A stretch of DNA of 7,146 nt, taken from JBJXHB01 sp046160725 (lineage in GTDB: Bacteria; Pseudomonadota; Gammaproteobacteria; Burkholderiales; Burkholderiaceae_C). The notes under the pieces are model-generated. The model worked only from the letters and a program-made list of their open reading frames with translations, did not search any database and had not been told where the DNA came from. Each line of letters starts with the position of its first letter. The stretch's first letter is position 1. The DNA lies in NCBI GenBank assembly GCA_046160725.1, contig JBJXHB010000015.1, positions 1 through 7,146 on the forward strand, given 5' to 3'. The position numbers and the translations under genes were made by a program. Positions 1 through 6,850 of the stretch are shown here, piece by piece.

Positions 1-2
1 AT

Positions 3-2168
3 CTGGCCGCCTCTGCGCCGCGCACCGCCGCGTCGGCGCCGCAGCGGGTGGAGATCACGTCCGGCCGCGATGTCGATACCGAAGCGCGCCGGCGATCGAC
101 CGCGGCCAAGATCGTCATCGGGCGCGAGGAGATCGAGAGATTCGGCGACTCATCCATCGGCGAGGTGCTCAAGCGCCTTCCCGGTGTCACGCTCGGCGGA
201 CCACCCGGCCGCGGCGGTGGCATCCGCATGCGCGGCATGGGCGGCGGCTATGTGCAGATCCTGATCGACGGCGAGCGTGTGCCACCGGGCTTCTCGATGG
301 ACTCGCTGGCGCCCGAGCAGATCGAGCGCATCGAGATCCTGCGTGCGCCCACTGCCGAGACCGGCGCGCGCGCCATCGCCGGCACCATCAACATCATCAC
401 CCGTGAAGGTTTCACCCGGCGCGCCAACGACCTGCGCGCCGGCGTACAGATTGAGAAGGGTCGGGTGACGCCGGGCTTCATCTGGACCCGCGCAGACAAG
501 CTGGGCGAGCGACTCAACGGCACCTTCACCCTGGTGGCGTTCGACGAGAACAAGGGCAATGCCAGCGACGCGCGCACGCGTGTGGACAACCTGAGCCAGG
601 GTACGTCGGTCAGCGACCAGACCGAGCGCTTCGAATGGGTCGAGCACCGCAAGCGGCTGCATGCCTCGGCCCGGCTGCAGTGGACGCCCAGCGAGACCAC
701 CAATGCCATCGTCACACCGATGCTGATGCACAACGCTGGCGGTACCCGCCGCAGCGGCGCTCTGCGCGTGCTGGGCGGGCCAGCGGCGGAGTACGACCAC
801 TTCGGCAGCCGCAACAGCAGCGACTTCACGATGCTGCGGCTCAACGGCAACCTGCGGCACCGCCTTGGCAACGGCACACGCCTGGAGCTGATGGGCGGCA
901 CCGGCAGCTGGGTCAACAACAGCCACACGCTGCGCGAGGAGCGCGACGCCCAGGACAGCCTGCTTCATACCTTCGACGACAAGGCCCGGCTGCGCGACGT
1001 GTCCGCCAACGTCACGCTCAAGGCGACGCGCACGCTGGACAACGGCCACAGCCTGGTGCTGGGCACCGAGGTGGAGGCGGTTCGCCGTCGCGAGGCCCGC
1101 ACGACGCTGCGCGACGACGTGCTGCTGGCGGCCGAATTCGGCGAGAACCTGCAGGCGGACAACACCCGGCTGGCCATGTACGGCCAGGACGAGTGGCAAC
1201 TCAACCCCAACTGGGCGGTGCACCTGGGCCTGCGCGGCGAGACCATCCGCACGCGCGGCACCGGCGAAGGCGGCACCACGTCCCGCAACACCGCCAGCGT
1301 GCTCAGCCCGCTGGCCCATGCCGTGTGGCGGCCGGACCCGCGCAGCCGCGACCAGCTGCGGCTGAGCCTGACCCGCAGCTACAAGTCGCCCACCATTCAG
1401 CAGCTCATCGCGCGGCCCGGCATCAGCGCGCGCTATGACGTGAGCCAGGTCAACACGCCCGTTTCGCCGGACCGTGCCGGCAACAACGCGCTCAAGCCGG
1501 AGCTGGCCGCCGGCCTGGACCTGGCGGTGGAGCGCTACCTGCCGGGCGCCGGCGTGCTCAGCGCCAACATCTTCATGCGCCGGCTCATCGACTACATCCG
1601 CAACGACACCCGGCTGGAGACGGTGTCGTGGTCGCCCGTGCAGCGCTGGGTCTCACGGCCGCACAACATCGGCCAGGCGCTGACCAAGGGCGTTGAGCTG
1701 GAGGCCAAGTTCCGCTTAAGCGATGCCATCGACGGCGCGCCGCCGATCGAAGTGCGGGCCAATGGCAGTTTCTACCGCTCGCGCGTGGCATCGGTGCCGG
1801 GCCCCGACAACCGCCTGGACGCGCAACCCGACGGCACGGTCAACCTGGGTGGTGACTGGCGCATCCGCGGCACGCCGGCGACCATCGGCGCCAGCGTCGG
1901 CATCACACCGGCCTACAGCACCCGGGTCAGCGACGATCAGAGTTCGAACACCGGCCGTCGGCGCGTGGCCGATGCCTTTGTGCTGTGGACCTTCAGCCCT
2001 GCCTTTGCCATCCGTGTCATGGGCGGCAATCTGGCGCCGTTGACCAGCGAGTCCGGCCTCGCCGTGGTGGATGACGTCACGCAGCCTGGCGAGCTGATTC
2101 GCAGCCGCACGGATTCCGTGACGCAGACGCGGTCCAGCCTGCAGGTCCGGCTGGAGATGAAGCTCTAG
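3..2168 (+). CDS. TonB-dependent outer-membrane receptor, 5'-truncated by the window edge
   Basis: The frame is open from the left edge (first full codon at 3) to TAG at 2166-2168, so the start and signal peptide lie upstream. The GTG at 48 is probably internal, because the residues before it form an Ala/Pro-rich leader typical of these receptors. Numbering from that GTG gives 706 residues. QRVEITS, starting one codon before the GTG, resembles a TonB box. The plug domain spans about residues 16-120, with LKRLPGV (41-47), IRMRGMGGGYVQILIDGERV (59-78), IERIEILRAPTAE (92-104) and AGTINIITRE (111-120). The remainder is the 22-strand barrel, with typical stretches such as MYGQDEWQLNPNWAVHLGLR and NALKPELAAGLDLAVERY. 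Such proteins sit in the outer membrane and take up siderophores, vitamin B12, sugars or peptides using TonB-ExbBD energy. The ligand cannot be read from the sequence. The last residue is Leu, not the usual Phe or Trp. The family call is very secure. Confidence 0.95.
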   Translation: MAASAPRTAASAPQRVEITSGRDVDTEARRRSTAAKIVIGREEIERFGDSSIGEVLKRLPGVTLGGPPGRGGGIRMRGMGGGYVQILIDGERVPPGFSMDSLAPEQIERIEILRAPTAETGARAIAGTINIITREGFTRRANDLRAGVQIEKGRVTPGFIWTRADKLGERLNGTFTLVAFDENKGNASDARTRVDNLSQGTSVSDQTERFEWVEHRKRLHASARLQWTPSETTNAIVTPMLMHNAGGTRRSGALRVLGGPAAEYDHFGSRNSSDFTMLRLNGNLRHRLGNGTRLELMGGTGSWVNNSHTLREERDAQDSLLHTFDDKARLRDVSANVTLKATRTLDNGHSLVLGTEVEAVRRREARTTLRDDVLLAAEFGENLQADNTRLAMYGQDEWQLNPNWAVHLGLRGETIRTRGTGEGGTTSRNTASVLSPLAHAVWRPDPRSRDQLRLSLTRSYKSPTIQQLIARPGISARYDVSQVNTPVSPDRAGNNALKPELAAGLDLAVERYLPGAGVLSANIFMRRLIDYIRNDTRLETVSWSPVQRWVSRPHNIGQALTKGVELEAKFRLSDAIDGAPPIEVRANGSFYRSRVASVPGPDNRLDAQPDGTVNLGGDWRIRGTPATIGASVGITPAYSTRVSDDQSSNTGRRRVADAFVLWTFSPAFAIRVMGGNLAPLTSESGLAVVDDVTQPGELIRSRTDSVTQTRSSLQVRLEMKL

Positions 2169-2171
2169 TTT

Positions 2172-2204
2172 CTCGCCGCATCGGCGGCGGGCCGGCGCGG
2201 CGAG
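2172..2204. terminator. GC-rich inverted repeat between convergent genes, possible bidirectional terminator
   Basis: CTCGCCGC (2172-2179) and GCGGCGAG (2197-2204) are perfect 8-base complements separated by 17 bases. They fill most of the 41-base gap between the receptor stop and the peptidase stop. The position, between two genes that run into each other, suits a two-way transcription barrier. Neither strand has a U-tract after the stem, so it does not meet the classical intrinsic terminator pattern. In DNA this rich in G and C, such a stem could also arise by chance. Confidence 0.3.
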
Positions 2205-2209
2205 CGCCC

Positions 2210-4417
2210 TCAAGGTTGTGGCTGAAACCCGGGCACGCCAGCCTGCCAGAGCACAAAGGCCCAGCGGTCCGCGGTGCGCTGCTGCGACTGGATGCGCGTG
2301 GCACCAACGCCGTGCCCGGCGTCGTACTCCAACCGCATCAGCACCGGCTTGGCCTGCGGCCGGGCCACGGCGAAGCGCGTGGCCGCCTTGGTCGACATCC
2401 ACACGTCGACCCGGGTGTCGTTGACGCCATGCTCGAACAGCAGCGCCGGGTAGGCTGTCCCGGGCCGGATGTGCTCGTAGGTGCTGTTGTGGCGCAACGC
2501 GTGGAACTCGGCCTCCACCTTCACGCTGCCGTACTCGGGGATGTTTCCCGCGCCGTTGGCACGGGTCTCGCTGCGTATCTGGTCCAGATTGCCCACGCCG
2601 ATCACCGCAGCGGCGAAAAGGTCGGGCCGCTCCGTCGCGGCCCGCCCGACGAAGATGCCGCCCGCACTGCCACCAAAGACCGCCATCCTCGAGGCCGACG
2701 TATAGCCGTTGGCGATCAGCCATTCGGCGGTCGCGATGCCGTCGCGCCAGGTGTTGAATTTGGTGGTCTTGTGCCCGGCCTTGTGCCACTCGTCGCCGAG
2801 GATGCCGCCACCTCTGGCGTGGCAGAACACGAACACGCCGCCCTGCTCCAGCCAGGCCAGCGTGCGCGCGCTGAGCGCGGGGGCCTCGACGGTGCCGTAG
2901 GCCGCGTAGCCGTACAGCAGCAGCGGGTTCGAGCCGTCGAGCTTGATGTCGCTGCGCGAAATGATCGACACCGGCACCTCCACGCCGTCGTGGCTCTTCA
3001 CCATCACCTCCCGCGCGGTCACGCCGGCCAGCGTATCGAAGCGGCCCGCCGGCGCCAGGTCCAGGACCCGCGGCGTGGTGTCCCTTGCATCGAGAAAGTA
3101 GTACCGGGATGCGCGCGTCCAGCCGGCAAGCCGCAGGACCACGCCGGAGACTGTCGGGTCGACATCGGCGATCACCACGCTGCCATCGAACGGCAGGCGG
3201 ATCGGCTGGGCGGCCGTTTCGGACGCCGCGCCATGGGGCAGGCGGAACAACTGCTGCGCAGCGCCCACACGCCGGGTGACGTACAGGCCCTCCGGTGCCG
3301 CCGCGATGGCCGTGATCACGCCGCTGCCGGGTGCCACCACGGTCTCGGCCCTGGCCATGTCGGCCGCGGGCAGTGGCAGGCGCAGGACCCGGTAGCGTGG
3401 CGCGTCCTGGGCCGACCGCAGGTAGAGCCAGCCCTGGTGGGCGGTGACATGGCTCACCTGCGCCGAAGGGCCGAATACCTGGCGCCAAACGGGCTTGCCG
3501 GCGAGCAACGCGGCCTTGTCGCTGACATACAGCGAGCGATAGCGGTCGACGCCGTGGAAAACCAAGGCCAGGCCCAGCGGCTGGTCGCGCATCACCCATA
3601 CCGCGGCCGAGTCGGAGCGGGCCAGGTTCAGCTCGGGATGGACGCCGGGACCAAAGACCGCCACGTCCGCCGTCGGGTCCGCCAGCCGGCGCAGGTAGAC
3701 GGTGTTGTCCATGAAGCGCTCGGCCCGCGGGCGCTTGTCCCAGTTGGCGGCCAGGCGGGAATAGAAGAGCCCGCTGCCGTCATCGGTCCAGGTCGGATTG
3801 CCGTCGCCACGGATGCGGTCGATGGCCGGCATCAGCTCCTGTCCGGTCTCGGTGTCGATCACATGCAGGTTGCCGATCTCGGCGCCGCCGGCCGACACGC
3901 TGTAGGCCACGCGCCGGCCGTCCAGGCTGTTGGCATAGCCGCCGATGGCATGCGGCTTGCCCGTGGCCCTGGCCAGCACCTCGGGGTCGACCAGGACTCT
4001 CTCCGGTCCGTCGAGACCCCGGCGCATGTAGAGCTTGAACTGGTTGTCCGTGGGCAATCGCTTCTCGTAGAAGAGGTTGCCGCGCGCATCGCGATTGACG
4101 TCGCTCACGTTGGCCGGGACGTCGGCGTCGATCTCCTGGATGCGCTGCAGGAGCCTGTCACGCCCGGGGATCCTCGACAACACCTGGCCGGCGGCATCGG
4201 CCTGGGCCTTCATGTAGGCCTGCACCGCCGGATCGGCGGTGTTTTCCAGGCAGCGGTAGGGGTCCTCGACCTTGATGCCCCAGTAGGTGTCGGTGACCGG
4301 GCAGGCGGGATGCGGTGCCGGCATCTCGACGCCCAGAACCGTGGCCGCCTGGACCCAAGGCGCCAGCAGCGCGGCCAGCGCTGTGGTCAACGAAGCATTG
4401 CGGATGTGCAGGATCAT
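2210..4417 (-). CDS. Secreted prolyl-oligopeptidase-family (S9) serine peptidase
   Basis: This 735-residue protein starts at ATG 4417-4415 and stops at TGA 2212-2210. The frame stays open upstream, but this start places a clear Sec signal peptide at the N-terminus: basic residue R6, hydrophobic core to about 20, and a VQA-A cleavage site after residue 24. The mature protein is therefore probably periplasmic. The N-terminal S9 signature is VEDPYRCLEN (50-59). Residues of about 90-460 form the propeller region. The catalytic domain holds LLYGYAAYG (500-508), ARGGGILGDEWHKAG (534-548), FGGSAGG with nucleophile Ser584, HGVNDTRV with Asp667 and Arg669, and AGHGVG with His702. The family cleaves short peptides, classically after proline. 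Compared with mammalian prolyl oligopeptidase, the proline-stacking Trp is Asn625 here, so specificity may differ. Length matches the family. The upstream GAGG is about 13 bases from the start, a weak ribosome site. It is transcribed towards the receptor gene and divergently from the exporter. Confidence 0.93.
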   Translation of the reverse strand: MILHIRNASLTTALAALLAPWVQAATVLGVEMPAPHPACPVTDTYWGIKVEDPYRCLENTADPAVQAYMKAQADAAGQVLSRIPGRDRLLQRIQEIDADVPANVSDVNRDARGNLFYEKRLPTDNQFKLYMRRGLDGPERVLVDPEVLARATGKPHAIGGYANSLDGRRVAYSVSAGGAEIGNLHVIDTETGQELMPAIDRIRGDGNPTWTDDGSGLFYSRLAANWDKRPRAERFMDNTVYLRRLADPTADVAVFGPGVHPELNLARSDSAAVWVMRDQPLGLALVFHGVDRYRSLYVSDKAALLAGKPVWRQVFGPSAQVSHVTAHQGWLYLRSAQDAPRYRVLRLPLPAADMARAETVVAPGSGVITAIAAAPEGLYVTRRVGAAQQLFRLPHGAASETAAQPIRLPFDGSVVIADVDPTVSGVVLRLAGWTRASRYYFLDARDTTPRVLDLAPAGRFDTLAGVTAREVMVKSHDGVEVPVSIISRSDIKLDGSNPLLLYGYAAYGTVEAPALSARTLAWLEQGGVFVFCHARGGGILGDEWHKAGHKTTKFNTWRDGIATAEWLIANGYTSASRMAVFGGSAGGIFVGRAATERPDLFAAAVIGVGNLDQIRSETRANGAGNIPEYGSVKVEAEFHALRHNSTYEHIRPGTAYPALLFEHGVNDTRVDVWMSTKAATRFAVARPQAKPVLMRLEYDAGHGVGATRIQSQQRTADRWAFVLWQAGVPGFQPQP

Positions 4418-4559
4418 GGCTTGACAGCGACCTCGCGGCCTGTGCAAAGGCGGCAAGCTACCACGGATGCCCGGGCGGCCACCAACCGGGCGTCGTCGAC
4501 AATCGCGGCCCCTCCCAGTCCGTTGGCGCCCGACATGCATCGCGCCTGACCGCTCTTCC
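4418..4559. promoter_or_regulatory. Divergent intergenic region between the peptidase and exporter genes
   Basis: These 142 bases separate the start codons of two divergent genes, so they should carry the peptidase promoter and probably the promoter of the rightward unit. I see no convincing sigma-70 pair for the leftward direction. A perfect 8-base palindrome GCCCGGGC lies at 4469-4476. Its left half is repeated inverted as CCGGGC at 4486-4491, so GCCCGG and CCGGGC form arms 11 bases apart. This could be an operator, but the composition makes chance likely. No regulator gene adjoins it and no small gene is evident within it. Confidence 0.5.
4421..4448 (+). promoter_or_regulatory. Candidate sigma-70 promoter for the exporter unit
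   Basis: TTGACA at 4421-4426 is an exact match to the -35 consensus. Sixteen bases later comes TGCAAA (4443-4448), a 3-of-6 match to the -10 consensus in one of the less GC-rich patches of the gap. If real, transcription would begin near 4455, leaving an untranslated leader of about 100 bases before the ATG at 4560. The -35 box would lie only three bases outside the peptidase start codon. The weak -10 keeps this tentative. Confidence 0.22.
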
Positions 4560-5792
4560 ATGACCCGAGTGCCGGAAGGCCATGCCAGCGAAGCCGCCGT
4601 GCACCGCGGGGACCGCACGCCGCCCCACCTGGTCACGCTGACGCTGCTGACGGCGCTGTCGGCCCTGACGCTGAACATGATCCTGCCGTCGCTGCCATCA
4701 ATGGCACGCGACCTGGCCGCGCGCGAGTCGGTAACCGCGATGGCCGTGGCGGGCTACATGCTGGCATCCGCTGTGTTTCAGCTGGCCCTGGGGCCGCTGT
4801 CCGACCGCTGGGGACGACGCCCGGTGATGCTGATGGCGCTGACAATGTTCACGGCCGCGTCGCTGGGCTGCATGCTGGCGCAGGATGTGACGGTCCTGCT
4901 GGTCTGCCGGGTGATGCAGGCCGCCATCGTGGCGGGCACCGTGGTCTCCAGCGCGGCGATCCGTGACCAGCACTCGGCCATCGAGTCGGCCGCCCGGCTG
5001 GGCCTGGTCTCGTCGGCCATGGCGGTCGCGCCCATGCTCGGCCCCTTGATCGGTGGCCTGCTGGACCAGGCATTGGGCTGGCGGGCGGTGTTTGCGCTCT
5101 ATGCCGCCCTCGGCGCTGCATTGCTGGTGTTGACCTGGCTGGACATGGGCGAGACGCGTCGACCCGGCCTGCCTGCGCCGCGCCTGGGGGACTGGTTGCT
5201 GCTGCTGCGCTCGGCGCGCTTTGGCACCTATGTGCTGTGCGCAGCGTTCTCGGTCGGCGCCTTCTTCGTCTTCGTCACCGGCGTGCCCTATGTGGCCACG
5301 GCCATGTGGGGGCTGTCGCCGGCCCAGGTCGGCGCCGGCGTGGGCTCGATCACCGCCGGGTTCATCGTGGGCGCGGCCATCACCGCGCGCCTGGCCCATC
5401 GCAAGGGCATTCATGCGTTGCTGATCGCGGGCCGGCTGGTGTCACTGGCGGCCATGGCGCTGGCACTGGCCTTGTACGGCGCCGGTGCGTCGCACCCCCT
5501 GGTGCTGTTCGGACTGACGCTGTTCGTCGGCCTGGGCAACGGCCTGACCATCTCCAATGCCAACGCCGGCGCCATGTCGGTGCGTCCGGCGCTGGCCGGC
5601 ACGGCGGCGGGCCTCAGCGGCGCCATTTCGGTGGCACTGGGCGCTTTGCTCAGTACGCTGACCGCCGTGCTGGTCGAACGCTCGGCGACGCCCGTCGTGC
5701 TGGTGGCGCTGATGCTGGGCTGCGTGGTGCTGTCGCTGGCGGCGGCGCTGGTGGCATTCCGGCTCGAGCGGACTTTGCCGGTTGTGGCCTGA
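4560..5792 (+). CDS. MFS multidrug exporter of the Bcr/CflA type (DHA1, 12 TM)
   Basis: This 410-residue inner-membrane protein probably exports small toxic compounds by proton antiport. About twelve hydrophobic helices can be traced, near 23-43, 57-77, 89-106, 110-132, 147-168, 173-195, 218-242, 256-277, 285-305, 311-331, 342-368 and 377-400. MFS motif A is GPLSDRWGRRP (78-88), between helices 2 and 3. The helix-4 motif contains R117, followed by AAIRD (132-136). Motif C is APMLGPLIGG (157-166), a hallmark of drug/proton antiporters. LVTLTLLTALSALTLNMILPSLPSMA at the N-terminus matches the Bcr/CflA first helix, with Asn39-Met40 where Asp-Met is commoner. I chose ATG 4560 because it gives the usual family length. 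An ATG at 4467 would add 31 Arg/Pro-rich residues. No clear Shine-Dalgarno sequence precedes 4560. The substrate is unknown. It is the first gene of a probable unit with the next two. Confidence 0.9.
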   Translation: MTRVPEGHASEAAVHRGDRTPPHLVTLTLLTALSALTLNMILPSLPSMARDLAARESVTAMAVAGYMLASAVFQLALGPLSDRWGRRPVMLMALTMFTAASLGCMLAQDVTVLLVCRVMQAAIVAGTVVSSAAIRDQHSAIESAARLGLVSSAMAVAPMLGPLIGGLLDQALGWRAVFALYAALGAALLVLTWLDMGETRRPGLPAPRLGDWLLLLRSARFGTYVLCAAFSVGAFFVFVTGVPYVATAMWGLSPAQVGAGVGSITAGFIVGAAITARLAHRKGIHALLIAGRLVSLAAMALALALYGAGASHPLVLFGLTLFVGLGNGLTISNANAGAMSVRPALAGTAAGLSGAISVALGALLSTLTAVLVERSATPVVLVALMLGCVVLSLAAALVAFRLERTLPVVA

Positions 5793-5804
5793 GCGCCTCA
5801 GGCC
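5786..5804 (+). repeat. Perfect 8-bp hairpin over the exporter stop codon
   Basis: GGCCTGAG (5786-5793), a CGC loop and CTCAGGCC (5797-5804) form a perfect 8-base-pair stem with a three-base loop. The stem includes the exporter's TGA at 5790-5792. No T-run follows, so a classical intrinsic terminator is unlikely. It could reduce read-through into the oxidoreductase gene, act as an RNA processing or stability element, or be a chance product of high GC content. Confidence 0.4.
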
Positions 5805-5845
5805 TGGGCTGCCGGATGCACCTCGAGCCAAGGCATCATGCCGCC

Positions 5846-6850
5846 ATGCCGCTGCCACCCCTGTCCGTCCTCGACCTCAGCCCCATCGTCGAGGGGTCGT
5901 CCATTGCCGACGCGCTGAGCCGCACGCTCGACCTCGCCCCACGGGTCGAGGCCTGGGGCTACCAGCGCTACTGGATCGCCGAGCATCACAACCTGGAGGG
6001 CGTGGCCAGCTCGGCCACCGCGGTGCTGATCGGCCAGGTCGCCGCACGCACGCAGACCATCCGGGTCGGCTCCGGCGGCATCATGCTGCCCAACCATGCG
6101 CCGCTGGTGATTGCCGAGCAGTTCGGCACGCTGGCCGAGTTGTTCCCCGGTCGCATCGATCTCGGGCTGGGCCGGGCGCCGGGCACCGACCAGCTCACCG
6201 CGCGGGCGCTGCGCCGCACGCTGATCGGAGGTGACGAGGACAGCTTCCCGCAGGACGTGCTGGAGCTGCAGTCCTACCTGGAGGACGTGCAGCCGGGCCA
6301 GGCGGTGCGGGCCATTCCCGGCATGGGCACGCGGGTGCCGATCTGGATCCTGGGCTCCAGCCTGTACGGCGCGCAGCTGGCGGCCTACTTCGGGATGCCC
6401 TTCGCATTTGCGTCGCACTTCGCGCCCGACATGCTGGAGCAGGCGCTGCAGATCTACCGCCAGACCTATCGCCCGTCCCCGCGCTGGCCGCAGCCGCATG
6501 CCATGGTCGGTGTCAACGTGGTCTGCGCCGACACGCAGGCGCAGGCGATGCGCCAGTTCACGTCGCTGCAGCAGCGCTTCCTGGGCATGGTGCGCAACCG
6601 GCGCGGCCCGCTGCCGCGGCCCATCGAACCGGCCCAGATGGACGCCCTGTGGGACGAGCGCGAGCGCTTCCAGGTACAGCGCATGCTGGCGGCATCGGCC
6701 TGCGGCGACCCGCGGGCCGTCCGCGCCCAGCTCGATGCCCTGCTGGCGCGCACCCAGGCCGACGAGCTGATCGTCACCTGCGCGCTGCACGACCATGCGG
6801 ACCGGCTGCGCTCCTATGAGCTGCTGGCCAGCCTGCGGGAGGCGGCCTGA
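5846..6850 (+). CDS. yhbW: YhbW-like LLM-class flavin-dependent oxidoreductase
   Basis: This 334-residue protein belongs to the bacterial luciferase-like (LLM) superfamily, soluble TIM-barrel enzymes that use reduced FMN to oxidise small molecules. It closely resembles E. coli YhbW (about 335 residues, function unsettled) along its whole length. Visible shared stretches are LSVLDLSPIVEGSS (6-19), RYWIAEHHN (41-49), GSGGIMLPNHAPLVIAEQFG (75-94), PGRIDLGLGRAPGTDQ (101-116), ILGSSLYGAQLAA (168-180) and PFAFASHFAPDML (185-197). The frame is open far upstream, but ATG 5846 gives the family N-terminus. An in-frame ATG at 5816 would add ten residues with no family match. The ribosome site is weak: AAGG at 5830-5833, 12 bases from the start. 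It lies 53 bases after the exporter gene and overlaps the next gene. The family is very secure; the substrate is unknown, and the symbol is by resemblance only. Confidence 0.93.
   Translation: MPLPPLSVLDLSPIVEGSSIADALSRTLDLAPRVEAWGYQRYWIAEHHNLEGVASSATAVLIGQVAARTQTIRVGSGGIMLPNHAPLVIAEQFGTLAELFPGRIDLGLGRAPGTDQLTARALRRTLIGGDEDSFPQDVLELQSYLEDVQPGQAVRAIPGMGTRVPIWILGSSLYGAQLAAYFGMPFAFASHFAPDMLEQALQIYRQTYRPSPRWPQPHAMVGVNVVCADTQAQAMRQFTSLQQRFLGMVRNRRGPLPRPIEPAQMDALWDERERFQVQRMLAASACGDPRAVRAQLDALLARTQADELIVTCALHDHADRLRSYELLASLREAA
6837..6842 (+). promoter_or_regulatory. Strong Shine-Dalgarno site for the TPR gene
   Basis: GGGAGG lies inside the last codons of the oxidoreductase gene, seven bases before the ATG at 6850. 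It is the best ribosome-binding sequence in the window. With the one-base TGATG stop/start overlap, it fixes the start of the downstream gene and suggests translational coupling. Confidence 0.75.

Noticed and set aside
150..1319. 389-codon open frame antisense to the receptor
   Set aside because: Ala/Gln/Val-rich translation without domain features, mirrored from the receptor's codon bias.
1716..3599. 627-codon open frame on the - strand across the receptor end and peptidase
   Set aside because: It is in a different frame from the peptidase, lies over two recognised genes, and gives Arg/Gly/Pro-rich low-complexity sequence. It is a compositional shadow.
2216..4549. 777-codon open frame on the + strand, antisense to the peptidase
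   Set aside because: Long frames opposite a GC-rich gene are expected because stop codons are rare. The translation is His/Arg/Gln-rich with no family pattern, while the - strand frame carries an intact S9 peptidase with all catalytic residues.
4418..4678. Upstream extension of the peptidase frame (87 residues)
   Set aside because: It would bury the Sec signal peptide inside the protein, overlap the exporter start, and consists of Arg/Gly-rich sequence.
5237..5845. Upstream extension of the oxidoreductase frame inside the exporter gene
   Set aside because: The extension overlaps well-defined membrane helices of the exporter in another frame and has no family match. The YhbW-type N-terminus begins at 5846.
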